Notes: generated by a model not told the origin, from the letters alone. Positions 34,955-43,607 are shown, counted from the stretch's first letter. The stretch is DNA of 64,000 bases from Hoeflea_A sp965228435 (GCA_965228435.1 OZ245818.1:4464001-4528000), one strand, 5' to 3'. Translations and numbers: made by a program.

Positions 34955-36487
34955 ATGGAGGACATCGGTATTCTGACCCGGGTGACGATGGACGGCCTGG
35001 GTTTTCTGTCGACTCTGTTCGTCTTCGTCATCGGCCTGTTTGCGGCGGTCATTGTCGTCATGTTTCTGATCGACATCATGCAAACGCGTGATGCCGTGCG
35101 ACGCAATTTTCCGGTTCTCGGGCGCTTCCGCTACCTGTTTTCGACCTTGGGCGAGTTTTTCCGCCAGTACTTCTTCGCCATGGACCGCGAGGAGATGCCA
35201 TTCAACCGAGCCGAACGGGAATGGGTCTACAAATCATCCTCCGGCGAGGACAACACCGTGGCGTTCGGCTCCACCCGCAGCCTGTCGCCGGTCGGGACTG
35301 TGATCTTCAACAATTGCCCCTTTCCGACGCTGACCGAGGATTCCGTTCCGGCGCCGCCGATCACCATCGGTGAGGGCTGCGAGCACCCGTACGAGACCCA
35401 GTCGATTATCAACATTTCCGGCATGAGCTTCGGCGCTTTGTCGCGCCCGGCCGTGCGTGCCCTGTCGAAGGGAGCGAAACTTGCCAATTGCTGGCTCAAC
35501 ACGGGCGAGGGCGGACTGTCGCCCTATCATCTGGAAGGCGGTTGCGACCTGGTGTTTCAGATCGGCACGGCCAAATACGGCGTGCGCAATGAAGCGGGCG
35601 AGCTGGACGATGGCAAACTGGCGGAGGTCGCGGCCCACGATCAGGTCAAGATGTTCGAATTGAAGATGAGCCAGGGCGCCAAGCCGGGCAAGGGCGGTAT
35701 CCTGCCAGGCGCCAAGGTGACCAAGGAGATTTCCAAGATCCGAGGCATTCCGGCCGGTGAGGATTCGATTTCGCCAAACGGACACCCGGAAATTTCCAAC
35801 GTGCCGCAACTGCTCGACATGATCGACCGGGTGCGCCGGGTGACCGGCAAGCCGACCGGGTTCAAGGCGGTGATCGGCGCCTATGGCTGGCTGGACAGCC
35901 TGTGCCGCGAAATCAACGCCCGCGGTGCCGCCAATGCACCGGACTTCATCACCATCGATTCAGGTGACGGTGGAACCGGCGCGGCACCCATGCCGCTGAT
36001 GGACAATGTCGGATTGCCGTTGAAGGAAGCGCTGCCGATGGTGGTCGACATTCTCGTCCGGAACGGCCTGCGCGACCGGATCAAGGTCATCGTCTCCGGC
36101 AAGCTCGTCACGCCGGCCGATATCGCCTGGGCCTATTGCGCCGGCGCCGATGTGGTGGTCACGGCTCGCGGTTTCATGTTCGCGCTCGGCTGTATCCAGG
36201 CGCTGAAATGCAACAAGAATACCTGCCCGACAGGCATCACCACCCATGACAGGCGGCTGCAGCGCGGGCTCGACCCGGCCAACAAGGCCGTGCGGGTAAA
36301 GAATTATGTCGAGCGCATCCGTTACGACGTGGGCGTGATCGCCCATTCATGCGGCGTTCCCCATCCGCGGGCGCTCAAACGCTTTCACTGCCGGATCGTA
36401 CAGGACACGGGCAAGTCGGTCCCGCTGGACGAACTTTATCCCCCGGCGAACGCTGCACGCGAAGAGAAGTTGACCGAGCCGGCCTGA
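34955..36487 (+). CDS. Membrane-anchored FMN-binding glutamate synthase-like protein
   Basis: The 510-residue protein has one long N-terminal membrane segment (residues about 17-42). A complete glutamate-synthase FMN domain follows: INISGMSFGALSRPAVRAL, FKLKMSQ-like FELKMSQGAKPGKGG, ITIDSGDGGTGAAPM, and the cysteine-containing NKNTCPTGITTHD. It lacks the glutaminase and FAD subunits. Family members (archaeal-type GltB / GlxD-like) may be amidotransferases or flavin oxidoreductases of unsettled substrate. GGGAGAGGCATC precedes the ATG. It is divergent from coxM and may share its regulatory region. Confidence 0.85.
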   Translation: MEDIGILTRVTMDGLGFLSTLFVFVIGLFAAVIVVMFLIDIMQTRDAVRRNFPVLGRFRYLFSTLGEFFRQYFFAMDREEMPFNRAEREWVYKSSSGEDNTVAFGSTRSLSPVGTVIFNNCPFPTLTEDSVPAPPITIGEGCEHPYETQSIINISGMSFGALSRPAVRALSKGAKLANCWLNTGEGGLSPYHLEGGCDLVFQIGTAKYGVRNEAGELDDGKLAEVAAHDQVKMFELKMSQGAKPGKGGILPGAKVTKEISKIRGIPAGEDSISPNGHPEISNVPQLLDMIDRVRRVTGKPTGFKAVIGAYGWLDSLCREINARGAANAPDFITIDSGDGGTGAAPMPLMDNVGLPLKEALPMVVDILVRNGLRDRIKVIVSGKLVTPADIAWAYCAGADVVVTARGFMFALGCIQALKCNKNTCPTGITTHDRRLQRGLDPANKAVRVKNYVERIRYDVGVIAHSCGVPHPRALKRFHCRIVQDTGKSVPLDELYPPANAAREEKLTEPA

Positions 36488-36530
36488 GAGTGATCAGGTA
36501 AGGCCAGGCCAAGTCGAAGGGAGACACAGC

Positions 36531-37025
36531 ATGTGGCGTTCGATTGCAATATTCCTGATCGGTGGCGTGCTCGGCACGGCCTTCGGCATCGCTGTCGGGT
36601 TTTTCGCCTTTCCCTACGTCTTCCCACCGCCGCCGGCGATGGAGACGCTGTCGGCCGACGATCAGCAGAACCGGGTGGCGACCGGTACCTTCATTCATGC
36701 CAATCCCGCCGATCCGATTCACTATGGCGAGGGCCAGGTGGAAGTGTTCGAGAACGTCGTCTTCCTGGGCAGCGACTTCAAAGTTGGTCCCGGGCCGGCC
36801 TTCCACGTCTATCTGGTGCCGAAAGAGACGGTGCGGCAGTCGTCTGACGTAAAGGACACCATGTTCGTGGACCTCGGCAAGCTGCGTGCCTTTGAAGGAA
36901 GCCAGCGCTACGAAATCCCAGCCGGTGTCGACCTCGACGATTTTCCGAGCGTGGTCATCTGGTGTCGCCAATTCGGAGTGCTGATTTCTCCGGCCGACCT
37001 GAATTACGACAACAAAACGTCATAA
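36531..37025 (+). CDS. DM13-domain membrane-anchored protein
   Basis: The 164-residue protein has an N-terminal membrane anchor (IAIFLIGGVLGTAFGIAVGF) and a periplasmic DM13 domain from about residue 48: GEGQVEVFENVVFLGSDFKV, GPAFHVYLVP, FVDLGKLRAFEGSQRYEIP and SVVIWCRQFGVLISPADL. DM13 domains are proposed electron-transfer or redox modules with a conserved cysteine, here the C of VIWC. It follows the glutamate-synthase-like gene by 43 bp with its own GGGAG site, so the two may be co-transcribed. Confidence 0.85.
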   Translation: MWRSIAIFLIGGVLGTAFGIAVGFFAFPYVFPPPPAMETLSADDQQNRVATGTFIHANPADPIHYGEGQVEVFENVVFLGSDFKVGPGPAFHVYLVPKETVRQSSDVKDTMFVDLGKLRAFEGSQRYEIPAGVDLDDFPSVVIWCRQFGVLISPADLNYDNKTS

Positions 37026-37165
37026 AACCTTCTCGCAGGGCTGCTCGAAAGCCTTTCAGACGAGGTCGGGGCGCCCTTTGCTCTAAATCCCGCATTTTGG
37101 CTTTTTAAATCGGTTGAAACGGCCTATGATCGGGCTGATTTTCATCTGCATGTGAGGAGTTCGCC

Positions 37166-38320
37166 GTGCATCTTGGGATTTTGACCGGCGGCGGGGACGT
37201 TCCCGGCCTGAACGCTGCCATCAAATCTGTCGTCAATGAAGCCGAACGCAACGGCTGGCGCGTCACCGCGTTCCGTCGCGGCTGGGCGGGACCGGTCAAC
37301 ACCGATGCGTCCGATCCGTCCGCCACGCCGGACACGCATTTTGGTCTGACGTCGCAACTGGTGCGGGCGGTTGACCGTACCGGCGGCACCTTCATTCACA
37401 CGTCGCGGACCAATCCATCGCGCATGAACCCGGACGACATTCCGGATTTCGTCAAGGTCGACCGCGAGCCGGATGCCAACGGAAAGATCGACATCACCAA
37501 CCACGTGCTGTCCGTGCTCGATACGATGGGGATTGATGTCATGATCGCCATCGGTGGCGACGACACGCTGTCCTATGCCGCGCGAATCCACACCGAGGGG
37601 ATGAAGACGATGTGCATCCCCAAAACCATGGATAACGATGTTTTCGGGACCGACTACTGCATCGGCTTCTCCACCTGCATCACCCGATCGGTCGAGATGA
37701 TCAACCGGCTGAGAACGTCGGCAGGCAGCCATGAACGTTTCATGATCGTCGAGCTCTTCGGCCGCAATTGCGGTCTGACGGCGCTGGCCAGCGGCTATCT
37801 CGCCGACACCGACCGCACGCTGATCGCAGAAGTGCCGTTCGATCTCCAGCGCCTGGGCGATTTCCTGCTCGAAGACCGCAAGCGCAGCTCCTCCAACTAC
37901 ACCCTGTCGGTGGTTTCCGAGGGGGCAACGGTCGTCGGCGAGGACATCATCGAAGGCGGCGAAGAAGACGCCTATGGCCACAAGAAACTCGGCGGCATCG
38001 GCGAGCGCGTCGGCGCCGGTCTGAAGAAGATCACCGGCGTCAACGTGATGATCCAGAACCTCGGCTATCTGTTGCGGTCCGGCGCGCCGGACGCCGTGGA
38101 TCTCACGGTCGGCAAGAATTACGGCACCATGTGTGTTCAGCTCATCGACGAGGGCAAAAGCGGCCTGATGGTCGGTATCAAGAACGGCTGCTACGTGACC
38201 CAGCCGGCTGATATCAGCACCAAGGGCCTGCACCGCGTCGACGTCGACCGGTTCTACGATATCGACCAGTACCGGCCTAAGATCGCCCGGGTGGAAGGCA
38301 TTCCGATGTATCTGAAGTAA
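37166..38320 (+). CDS. pfp: Pyrophosphate-type 6-phosphofructokinase
   Basis: The 384-residue protein is a group II-like phosphofructokinase: LTGGGDVPGLNAAIKSVV at the N-terminus, IAIGGDDTLSYAAR, and CIPKTMDNDVFGTDYCIGF with the catalytic aspartate. The GGDD and PKT-x-DND pattern (second Asp and Lys in place of the ATP-type glycines) is characteristic of pyrophosphate-dependent enzymes. The start is GTG 37166 with TGAGGAG 7 bp upstream. It would catalyse reversible fructose-6-phosphate phosphorylation in glycolysis or gluconeogenesis. Monocistronic, ending 1 bp from the convergent MHYT-LytTR gene. Confidence 0.9.
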   Translation: MHLGILTGGGDVPGLNAAIKSVVNEAERNGWRVTAFRRGWAGPVNTDASDPSATPDTHFGLTSQLVRAVDRTGGTFIHTSRTNPSRMNPDDIPDFVKVDREPDANGKIDITNHVLSVLDTMGIDVMIAIGGDDTLSYAARIHTEGMKTMCIPKTMDNDVFGTDYCIGFSTCITRSVEMINRLRTSAGSHERFMIVELFGRNCGLTALASGYLADTDRTLIAEVPFDLQRLGDFLLEDRKRSSSNYTLSVVSEGATVVGEDIIEGGEEDAYGHKKLGGIGERVGAGLKKITGVNVMIQNLGYLLRSGAPDAVDLTVGKNYGTMCVQLIDEGKSGLMVGIKNGCYVTQPADISTKGLHRVDVDRFYDIDQYRPKIARVEGIPMYLK

Positions 38321-38321
38321 G

Positions 38322-39470
38322 TCAGACGCCGAGCTGCTGGCGCAGGTCCTTGGCCCGCGCCCGGCTCACCGGGACCTCCAGTTCGGCCGCCTTGCCGACG
38401 TAGCAGAACAGCTGGTCGCCGACCTTTTTGAGACCGTTGATATGGGCGGGATTCACGAGGTAGCGCCGGTGCGTTTTGAGAAATTTCTGCGCCGGCGGGC
38501 TGCTTTCGACTTTCGACATCGACCAGGGACAGAACAGGGCGTCGTTGTCGGTGCGGATTTTTGTGTAGTGGCCATCGCTCTCGATCGCCAGGATCTGGTC
38601 GGTGTTCATGAACCGCACCGTTCCTTCCTTTTCGTAAGGAATGCGGTTGCGGGCGGCCGGCGCCGCCGAGCTGGCGCGGCTAAGCGCCAGGCCCGGTGCT
38701 TTGGCGGTTTTTGGCTTCGGTGGAGCTTCGGGTTCAGACGGTTCCTCGGCCTCTACAGTGGTTTCCTCCATCGGCATGGCCAACAGCAGGAACAGGCCGC
38801 AGATGACGAAGGTGCTCAGTGTTACCGAGATGGCCAGCACCTGCGGATCGAGTGCCGGTAGCGGTTGCGCAACGAATTCCGCGGCTTCCGAAAAGGCGGT
38901 GCTCAGCATTGCGACATAGTGCATGGCTGAAACGGCGAGACCCAGAACGATCGCGCCGACGGCGGTGCGCAGGAGGGACCGGTTGGAATAGGCCAGCCAC
39001 ATGGCTAGCGTCGAGGCAGCAATGGCAATGACCACCGATGCTGTAATTCCGAGCCAATTGTAGCTGACGATGCAGTTGGCGGAGATTGCCGCCATGCCAG
39101 TGTAGTGCATGGCCGCGATGCCGGCGCCGGTGAACGTGCCGGCAAACAGGATCCGCCAATTCGTGCGTTCACCGAAATGCAACAGCAGCAGACCGCATCC
39201 CGTGATCAGGATGGCAAGCAGCATGGAGCTGAGCGTCAGCAGCGGATCGTATGACACGACGAAGGGCAGCGTGACCGCAAGCATGCCGATGAAATGCATC
39301 GACCAGATGCCGCCGCCCAGCGCCACGGCGGCCTCGGCGATGCGCACCTTGCGCCGTGCAAACGACAGGTTGCGCAGCCCGCTGGTCAACCGCAGGCAGG
39401 TAAACGCCGCCATGATGGCAACGAGCACCGACGCTCCCACGAGCAAGGGCGAGTAGTGCACCTCTACCAT
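38322..39470 (-). CDS. MHYT-LytTR sensor-regulator (CoxC/CoxH-like)
   Basis: The protein has about seven membrane helices bearing three MHYT-type motifs (MHFIGM, MHYTGM, MHYVAM), which are thought to bind metal and sense a diatomic gas. A proline-rich linker follows, then a C-terminal LytTR DNA-binding domain (about 285-380: AIESDGHYTKIRTDNDALF, FLKTHRRYLVNPAHI). This architecture is that of CoxC and CoxH of Oligotropha carboxidovorans. ATG 39470 gives 382 residues; a GTG at 39512 would add 14. The gene is 3.6 kb from coxM and probably controls the cox genes; direct-repeat sites upstream of coxM fit. Confidence 0.87.
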   Translation of the reverse strand: MVEVHYSPLLVGASVLVAIMAAFTCLRLTSGLRNLSFARRKVRIAEAAVALGGGIWSMHFIGMLAVTLPFVVSYDPLLTLSSMLLAILITGCGLLLLHFGERTNWRILFAGTFTGAGIAAMHYTGMAAISANCIVSYNWLGITASVVIAIAASTLAMWLAYSNRSLLRTAVGAIVLGLAVSAMHYVAMLSTAFSEAAEFVAQPLPALDPQVLAISVTLSTFVICGLFLLLAMPMEETTVEAEEPSEPEAPPKPKTAKAPGLALSRASSAAPAARNRIPYEKEGTVRFMNTDQILAIESDGHYTKIRTDNDALFCPWSMSKVESSPPAQKFLKTHRRYLVNPAHINGLKKVGDQLFCYVGKAAELEVPVSRARAKDLRQQLGV

Positions 39471-39660
39471 TGCAAGATCCGTATTCCTCCCAGCCGGGGA
39501 TCCTTCCTGCACGCGGCGAATTGGAATCCCTCTAATTCAGCAAAGTACCAACAAGCACTGCGGCAGGGCAATATGTTCGGGTCCGTGCCGGAGATGTCCG
39601 GCATCGGACGCCACACGCTTGATCATGGTATATGGTGTTGAAAGAGCGGAGGGCGACGGC

Positions 39661-40926
39661 ATGACCAAAATCTCCACGCTTTACGACGGACTGCTACCTT
39701 TCGCGGTGGATGCGCGAACGGTTGAAAAGCGCTATCCGGCCATGATCTCGCTGGCGCGCGAGGTGTTGGGTGTTTACGCCAACTGCTACTCTCTGCTGGA
39801 GCTTTGGCCAGTGGGGTTTCGCACCTACAATCTGTTGATACCCAACTTCACCAATATACCGTTCAGTCTGCTGGGTTTTGGTCCGCCGAAGGATCTGCTG
39901 GGCCTTGCCATGTACAAGTCCAGCAAAGCGGCAGGGTGTGGCTATTGCACGGCCCATTCGTGCACCTTCGCACTGCGTCGCGGGGCACGCACCGACGACA
40001 TTGTCGGTGAGGGATCAGAGCAGGCAAAGGCGGTTTCCCGATTTGCCGAGGGCCTTTCACAAATCCCCGCAAGCCTTGGTCCGCAGGAGCGGGAAGAGGT
40101 CCTGCGGTTCATCAGTGAAACCGACCTTGAGTGGCTGGCGCTGGGAGTTGCCATGATGGGGTTCCTCAACAAATTCATGGATTCCATGGGGATCGCATTG
40201 GAGAGCGGCATTATCTCGGATGTGGGCGGCCTGTTGCCGGAAACGGGATGGGAGCCGGGCAAGCACTGGGCTGGCCCAATCACGGATGCCGGCGACAGGC
40301 CACCGGTGGACAATCTGGGGATCTATTTGCGGATTCTTCGCAAAGCGCCGGCAGCGATCCGGCAGGAGGCCGGCTGGACAAGAGGAGTCCCATCGACCTG
40401 GCCGGAGGCCGGGGAATATCTGAAGACGCAGAGCGGATACGAGTTTCCGGTTCTCGCCGCACTGACGCACAAGCGCGCCATCCGGGCGACCACGACCATC
40501 CTGCGCGACAATCTCGATGCGCAAACCAGTGCCTGCGGGCTGGCCGTCAAACCACTCGCAGCGTTCGTTTTCGCCACCGTCATCGGAGATGAGGATTTGC
40601 AACGGGTCTCGCGCAAACTTGCCGAGTGCCACACTGGAGAATTCGACGATTTCGAGGCGCTTGCGGAGTTCGCAAACCTTTCAGACCCTGCCAGCACCAG
40701 GCTCAATTTCCTGACGGAGCGAACCCGGCTTCCCGCCAAGCAGGCCGTCTGCCTGCTGTTGGCTCAGGAAGCGGCACCGTCACCGGTAACTCTCGCGCCA
40801 GATCTCGTCGAGACGATCGTCGAGGGACTGGCACCGGAGGAGATCATCGAGATGATGGTATGGTTATCGGTTATGCAGATGCTGCATCGACTGGGCGTCT
40901 ACGCCTCGGTAAACGCCCAACAATGA
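39661..40926 (+). CDS. AhpD-like / carboxymuconolactone decarboxylase family protein, two domains
   Basis: The 421-residue protein has an AhpD-type active site near residue 100 (KSSKAAGCGYCTAHSCTFAL: C-x2-C followed by histidine). The C-terminal half (about 260-415) looks like a second, degenerate AhpD domain without the cysteine pair (PAKQAVCLLLAQEAAPSPVT, then EEIIEMMVWLSVMQMLHRLG). AhpD proteins are peroxidase-like reductants. ATG 39661 is preceded by GCGGAGGG, which is much better than the in-frame start at 39619. Monocistronic, between the LytTR regulator (divergent) and bacterioferritin (convergent). Confidence 0.78.
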   Translation: MTKISTLYDGLLPFAVDARTVEKRYPAMISLAREVLGVYANCYSLLELWPVGFRTYNLLIPNFTNIPFSLLGFGPPKDLLGLAMYKSSKAAGCGYCTAHSCTFALRRGARTDDIVGEGSEQAKAVSRFAEGLSQIPASLGPQEREEVLRFISETDLEWLALGVAMMGFLNKFMDSMGIALESGIISDVGGLLPETGWEPGKHWAGPITDAGDRPPVDNLGIYLRILRKAPAAIRQEAGWTRGVPSTWPEAGEYLKTQSGYEFPVLAALTHKRAIRATTTILRDNLDAQTSACGLAVKPLAAFVFATVIGDEDLQRVSRKLAECHTGEFDDFEALAEFANLSDPASTRLNFLTERTRLPAKQAVCLLLAQEAAPSPVTLAPDLVETIVEGLAPEEIIEMMVWLSVMQMLHRLGVYASVNAQQ

Positions 40927-40943
40927 TTTTTGCGAAGCTAACT

Positions 40944-41426
40944 TTAGTCCTCGTCCGCTGAAGACGCGTTGAGCAGACCGTAGTTCTTGTCGCCAAGTGT
41001 ATCGTAGAGGTCGATCTGGGTTTCGAGGAAGTCGATATGTCCCTCTTCGTCGGACATCAGTTTCTCGAACAATTCCATTGAGACGTAGTCGCCTTCGTCC
41101 TTGCAGACATCACGGGCGTCCTTGTAGAGAGCCCGCGCTTCGTACTCGGCCTTCAGGTCAGCGTCGAGGATCTCTCGGATGTTTTCGCCAATTCTCAGCG
41201 GATTGAGCGACTGCAGATTGGGATGACCTTCAAGGAAGATGATGCGCACGATGAGATTGTCCGCATGCTCCATCTCTTCAATCGATTCCTCGCGCCATTT
41301 CTTGGCCAGCTTGCCATAACCCCAGTCGTCCATCAGGCGGTAGTGCAGCCAGAACTGGCTGGAGGCCGTCAACTCGTGCTTGAGGGCTTGATTGAGATAG
41401 TCGATGACTTTTTTGCTGCCCTTCAT
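40944..41426 (-). CDS. bfr: Bacterioferritin
   Basis: The 160-residue four-helix ferritin has the di-iron ligands in HELTASSQFWLHYRL and SIEEMEHADNLIVRI, including the methionine of EEM that ligates intersubunit haem. Further features are FLEGHPNLQSL, ADLKAEYEARALY, and DEEGHIDFLETQ. It should oxidise and store iron in a 24-mer. ATG 41426 is chosen by homology. An Irr-like element lies 81-97 bp upstream, in line with iron-responsive repression of bfr in rhizobia. Confidence 0.95.
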   Translation of the reverse strand: MKGSKKVIDYLNQALKHELTASSQFWLHYRLMDDWGYGKLAKKWREESIEEMEHADNLIVRIIFLEGHPNLQSLNPLRIGENIREILDADLKAEYEARALYKDARDVCKDEGDYVSMELFEKLMSDEEGHIDFLETQIDLYDTLGDKNYGLLNASSADED

Positions 41427-41506
41427 GGCACGCTCCCTGGTTGTTTGATCTTTCGACCCAAACGCCAAGCATCATGGGTCACGGTTTCGCTGGGGCGACC
41501 ATAGGG

Positions 41507-41523
41507 TTTGTAATTGTTCCAAT
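41507..41523. promoter_or_regulatory. Irr-type iron control element upstream of bfr
   Basis: TTTGTAATTGTTCCAAT matches the rhizobial ICE consensus TTTRGAAYNRTTCYAAA (recalled, not searched) at 15 of 17 positions. It sits between bfr and the acyl-CoA dehydrogenase gene. In related bacteria Irr represses bfr when iron is scarce. Confidence 0.6.
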
Positions 41524-41594
41524 GCAAGCGGGCCATGCCACGTTCAACTGGAAGATGTTGCAAATCTCAAAAATTGTCAGTCGGCGCGGCCGCT

Positions 41595-42749
41595 CTAGCT
41601 GGGTTGCCTCGGCGCCGTGCCCTCCAGTTTGCACAGTATTTCCAGCATCACCTCGTCAGCGCCGCCGCCGATGGAGCCGAGGCGGCCATCGCGGTAGGCG
41701 CGACTGATGGGATTGTCTGCGGTGAAGCCCATGCCGCCCCAATATTGCAGGCAGGCATCCGCCACTTCGCGATAGAGGCGGCCTGACTTGAGTTTGGCCA
41801 TGGAGGCGAGCCGCGTGGCGTCATTGCCGCCGACATAATCTTCCACCGCCTGCCAGGTCAGCGCGCGCAGCGCTTCAACCTCGGTGCGCAGTTCGGCCAG
41901 GCGAAAATGCACCGCCTGATTGTCGAGCACCGATTTGCCGAAGGCCTTGCGCTCGCGCGTGTATTCGATTGTCAGGTCGATCAGCCGGTCGAGCGCCTTC
42001 AGGCTGGAGGCGGCGACCCAGAGGCGCTCCTCCTGGAACTGCTGCATCTGCATGGTGAAGCCGGCGCCTTCCTGGCCAATCAGGTTGCGACGCGGCACCC
42101 GGACATTGTCGAAGAACAGTTGGGCGGTGTCTGAGGAGTGCATGCCTATCTTGTGGATCTTCTGCCGCTCGATGCCGGCGGCGTCCATCGGCACGAGGAT
42201 CAGCGACTTGTTCTTGTGAACCTGCCCCTCGCCGGTGTTGGCGAGCAGGCAGCACCAGTCGGCCTGCATGCCGTTGGTGATCCACATTTTCGAGCCGTTT
42301 ATGACGTAATCGTCGCCATCGACTTCCGCCCGCGTCTTGATTGCCGCGACATCCGAGCCGCCACCGGCTTCGGATACGCCGATGCAACCAACCAGCTCAC
42401 CGGCGATCGATGGGGCGAGCCAATCGCGCTTGAGCTCATCCGACCCGAAGCGGTTGAGCGCCGGCGTGCACATGTCCGTCTGAACGCCGATGGCCATCGG
42501 CACGCCGCCGCAGGTTGCCGTCCCAAGTTCTTCGGCCATGACCATGGAATAAGAGAAGTCGAGGCCGAGACCGCCGCAAACCGGATCATATTTGATGCCG
42601 AGCAGACCGAGCTTGCCGAGTTTGCCGAACACCTCGTGAGCGGGAAACTGCTCGGCCTTTTCCCATTCGTCGACATGCGGGTTGACCTCCGTCTCGATAA
42701 ATCGGGCGACGGTCTGGCCCAGTTGACGATGCTCTTCCGTCAGTTGCAT
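41595..42749 (-). CDS. Acyl-CoA dehydrogenase
   Basis: The 384-residue flavoprotein shows the family signatures GCIGVSEAGGGSDVAAIKT and MWITNGMQADWCCLL (FAD/substrate) and the C-terminal ACLQYWGGMGFTADNPISRAYRD. The usual short-chain glutamate position reads SIGGGADEV, a glycine. FQEERLWVA in helix G instead supplies a glutamate where isovaleryl-CoA and long-chain dehydrogenases keep their catalytic base. That suggests a branched or long substrate. It diverges from the SCP2/merR genes across a LiuR-type operator. Confidence 0.92.
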   Translation of the reverse strand: MQLTEEHRQLGQTVARFIETEVNPHVDEWEKAEQFPAHEVFGKLGKLGLLGIKYDPVCGGLGLDFSYSMVMAEELGTATCGGVPMAIGVQTDMCTPALNRFGSDELKRDWLAPSIAGELVGCIGVSEAGGGSDVAAIKTRAEVDGDDYVINGSKMWITNGMQADWCCLLANTGEGQVHKNKSLILVPMDAAGIERQKIHKIGMHSSDTAQLFFDNVRVPRRNLIGQEGAGFTMQMQQFQEERLWVAASSLKALDRLIDLTIEYTRERKAFGKSVLDNQAVHFRLAELRTEVEALRALTWQAVEDYVGGNDATRLASMAKLKSGRLYREVADACLQYWGGMGFTADNPISRAYRDGRLGSIGGGADEVMLEILCKLEGTAPRQPS

Positions 42750-42788
42750 GCGTTTCTCCTCGCGCGTAATTGCCGCATCGTTTCATTT

Positions 42789-42806
42789 ATTGACGTTTAC
42801 GTCAAT
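42789..42806. promoter_or_regulatory. LiuR-like operator between acyl-CoA dehydrogenase and SCP2/MerR genes
   Basis: ATTGACGTTTACGTCAAT is a perfect 7 bp dyad around TTTA. It resembles the MerR-family LiuR box used in branched-chain amino-acid and fatty-acid degradation regulons of proteobacteria (consensus recalled from memory). The MerR gene at 43188 is the natural ligand. It lies 40 bp upstream of the dehydrogenase start, where it could overlap both divergent promoters. Confidence 0.65.
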
Positions 42807-42901
42807 TGCATCGAGCAAAGGAAAATTGATTGCACAAAGCTGCATCACGTTCTATATGCTGGCAACAGATTAACCGAAATCCAGCCAGGAGCACTGCCCC
42901 A

Positions 42902-43183
42902 ATGAGCGTTGCCGATATTGCAGCATCCATCAAGGAACGTGTCGAGTCGGGAGACTTCGACAGCGTCGTGAAATTCGATTGCGGGGACGACGGTGTCGTC
43001 GTCATCGATCATCAGAGCGTCAGCACCGAGGACAAGGACGCGGACTGCACCATCAGTGTCAGCCTAGACGATCTCGCTGCCATGGTGGCGGGCGATCTCG
43101 ACCCGACCGGTGCCTTCATGCAGGGCAAGCTGCAGGTCGAGGGCAATATGGGCGTGGCCATGAAACTGAGCCAGGTGCTTTAG
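42902..43183 (+). CDS. SCP2 sterol-binding domain protein
   Basis: A 93-residue stand-alone SCP2 domain (KERVESGDFDSVVKFDCGDD; the DCTISVSLDDLAAMVAGDLD strand-helix; PTGAFMQGKLQVEGNMGVAMKL). Such small lipid carriers bind fatty-acyl-CoA or sterol-like ligands and accompany acyl-CoA dehydrogenases. The ATG at 42902 follows CCAGGAGCACTGCCCCA. It is followed after 4 bp by the MerR gene, so the pair is an operon divergent from the dehydrogenase. Confidence 0.92.
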   Translation: MSVADIAASIKERVESGDFDSVVKFDCGDDGVVVIDHQSVSTEDKDADCTISVSLDDLAAMVAGDLDPTGAFMQGKLQVEGNMGVAMKLSQVL

Positions 43184-43187
43184 GAAC

Positions 43188-43607
43188 ATGACCGGCATGC
43201 CGGCGGAGCGGGACGACCGGCAGGACCTGTTCGGCATTGCCGATCTCGCGAGAGAATTCGGCATTTCGACCCGGACCATCCGCTTCTATGAAAACAAAGA
43301 CCTCATTCACCCTACGCGGGTGAATGGGAGTCGCGTTTATACGCGACGCGATCGCGGACGGCTGGCGCTGATTCTGCGGGCCAAGGCGATCGGGTCGACA
43401 CTGGCCCAGATCAAACACTTCCTCGACCTTTATGGCGAGCATGGCGAGGGCCATGTGAAGCAGCTCAACTACCTGATCGACGAAACCGATAAGGCGATCG
43501 ACGATCTCGAGAAAAAACAGGCGCTGATCCGGGACACGCTGAAAGAACTGCGCGCAATCCGCCAGGACAGCATCGACAAGCTTGAAGAAAAACGCGCGGG
43601 CGGCTGA
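43188..43607 (+). CDS. MerR-family regulator, LiuR-like
   Basis: The 139-residue protein has a MerR HTH (FGIADLAREFGISTRTIRFY, ENKDLIHPTR) and a coiled-coil dimerisation helix (LNYLIDETDKAIDDLEKKQALIRD), with no cysteine metal site. This is the pattern of LiuR/AtuR-like regulators of acyl-CoA catabolism. It follows the SCP2 gene and should bind the dyad at 42789-42806 to control both divergent units. It ends 3 bp from the convergent methyltransferase. Confidence 0.85.
   Translation: MTGMPAERDDRQDLFGIADLAREFGISTRTIRFYENKDLIHPTRVNGSRVYTRRDRGRLALILRAKAIGSTLAQIKHFLDLYGEHGEGHVKQLNYLIDETDKAIDDLEKKQALIRDTLKELRAIRQDSIDKLEEKRAGG

Noticed and set aside
37142..38233. 363-codon minus-strand frame opposite the phosphofructokinase gene
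   Set aside because: Shadow of a conserved enzyme gene; no independent evidence.
41595..42749. Acyl-CoA dehydrogenase judged inactive because glycine replaces the usual C-terminal glutamate
   Set aside because: Isovaleryl-CoA and long-chain dehydrogenases carry the base in helix G, and a glutamate is present there (QEERL).
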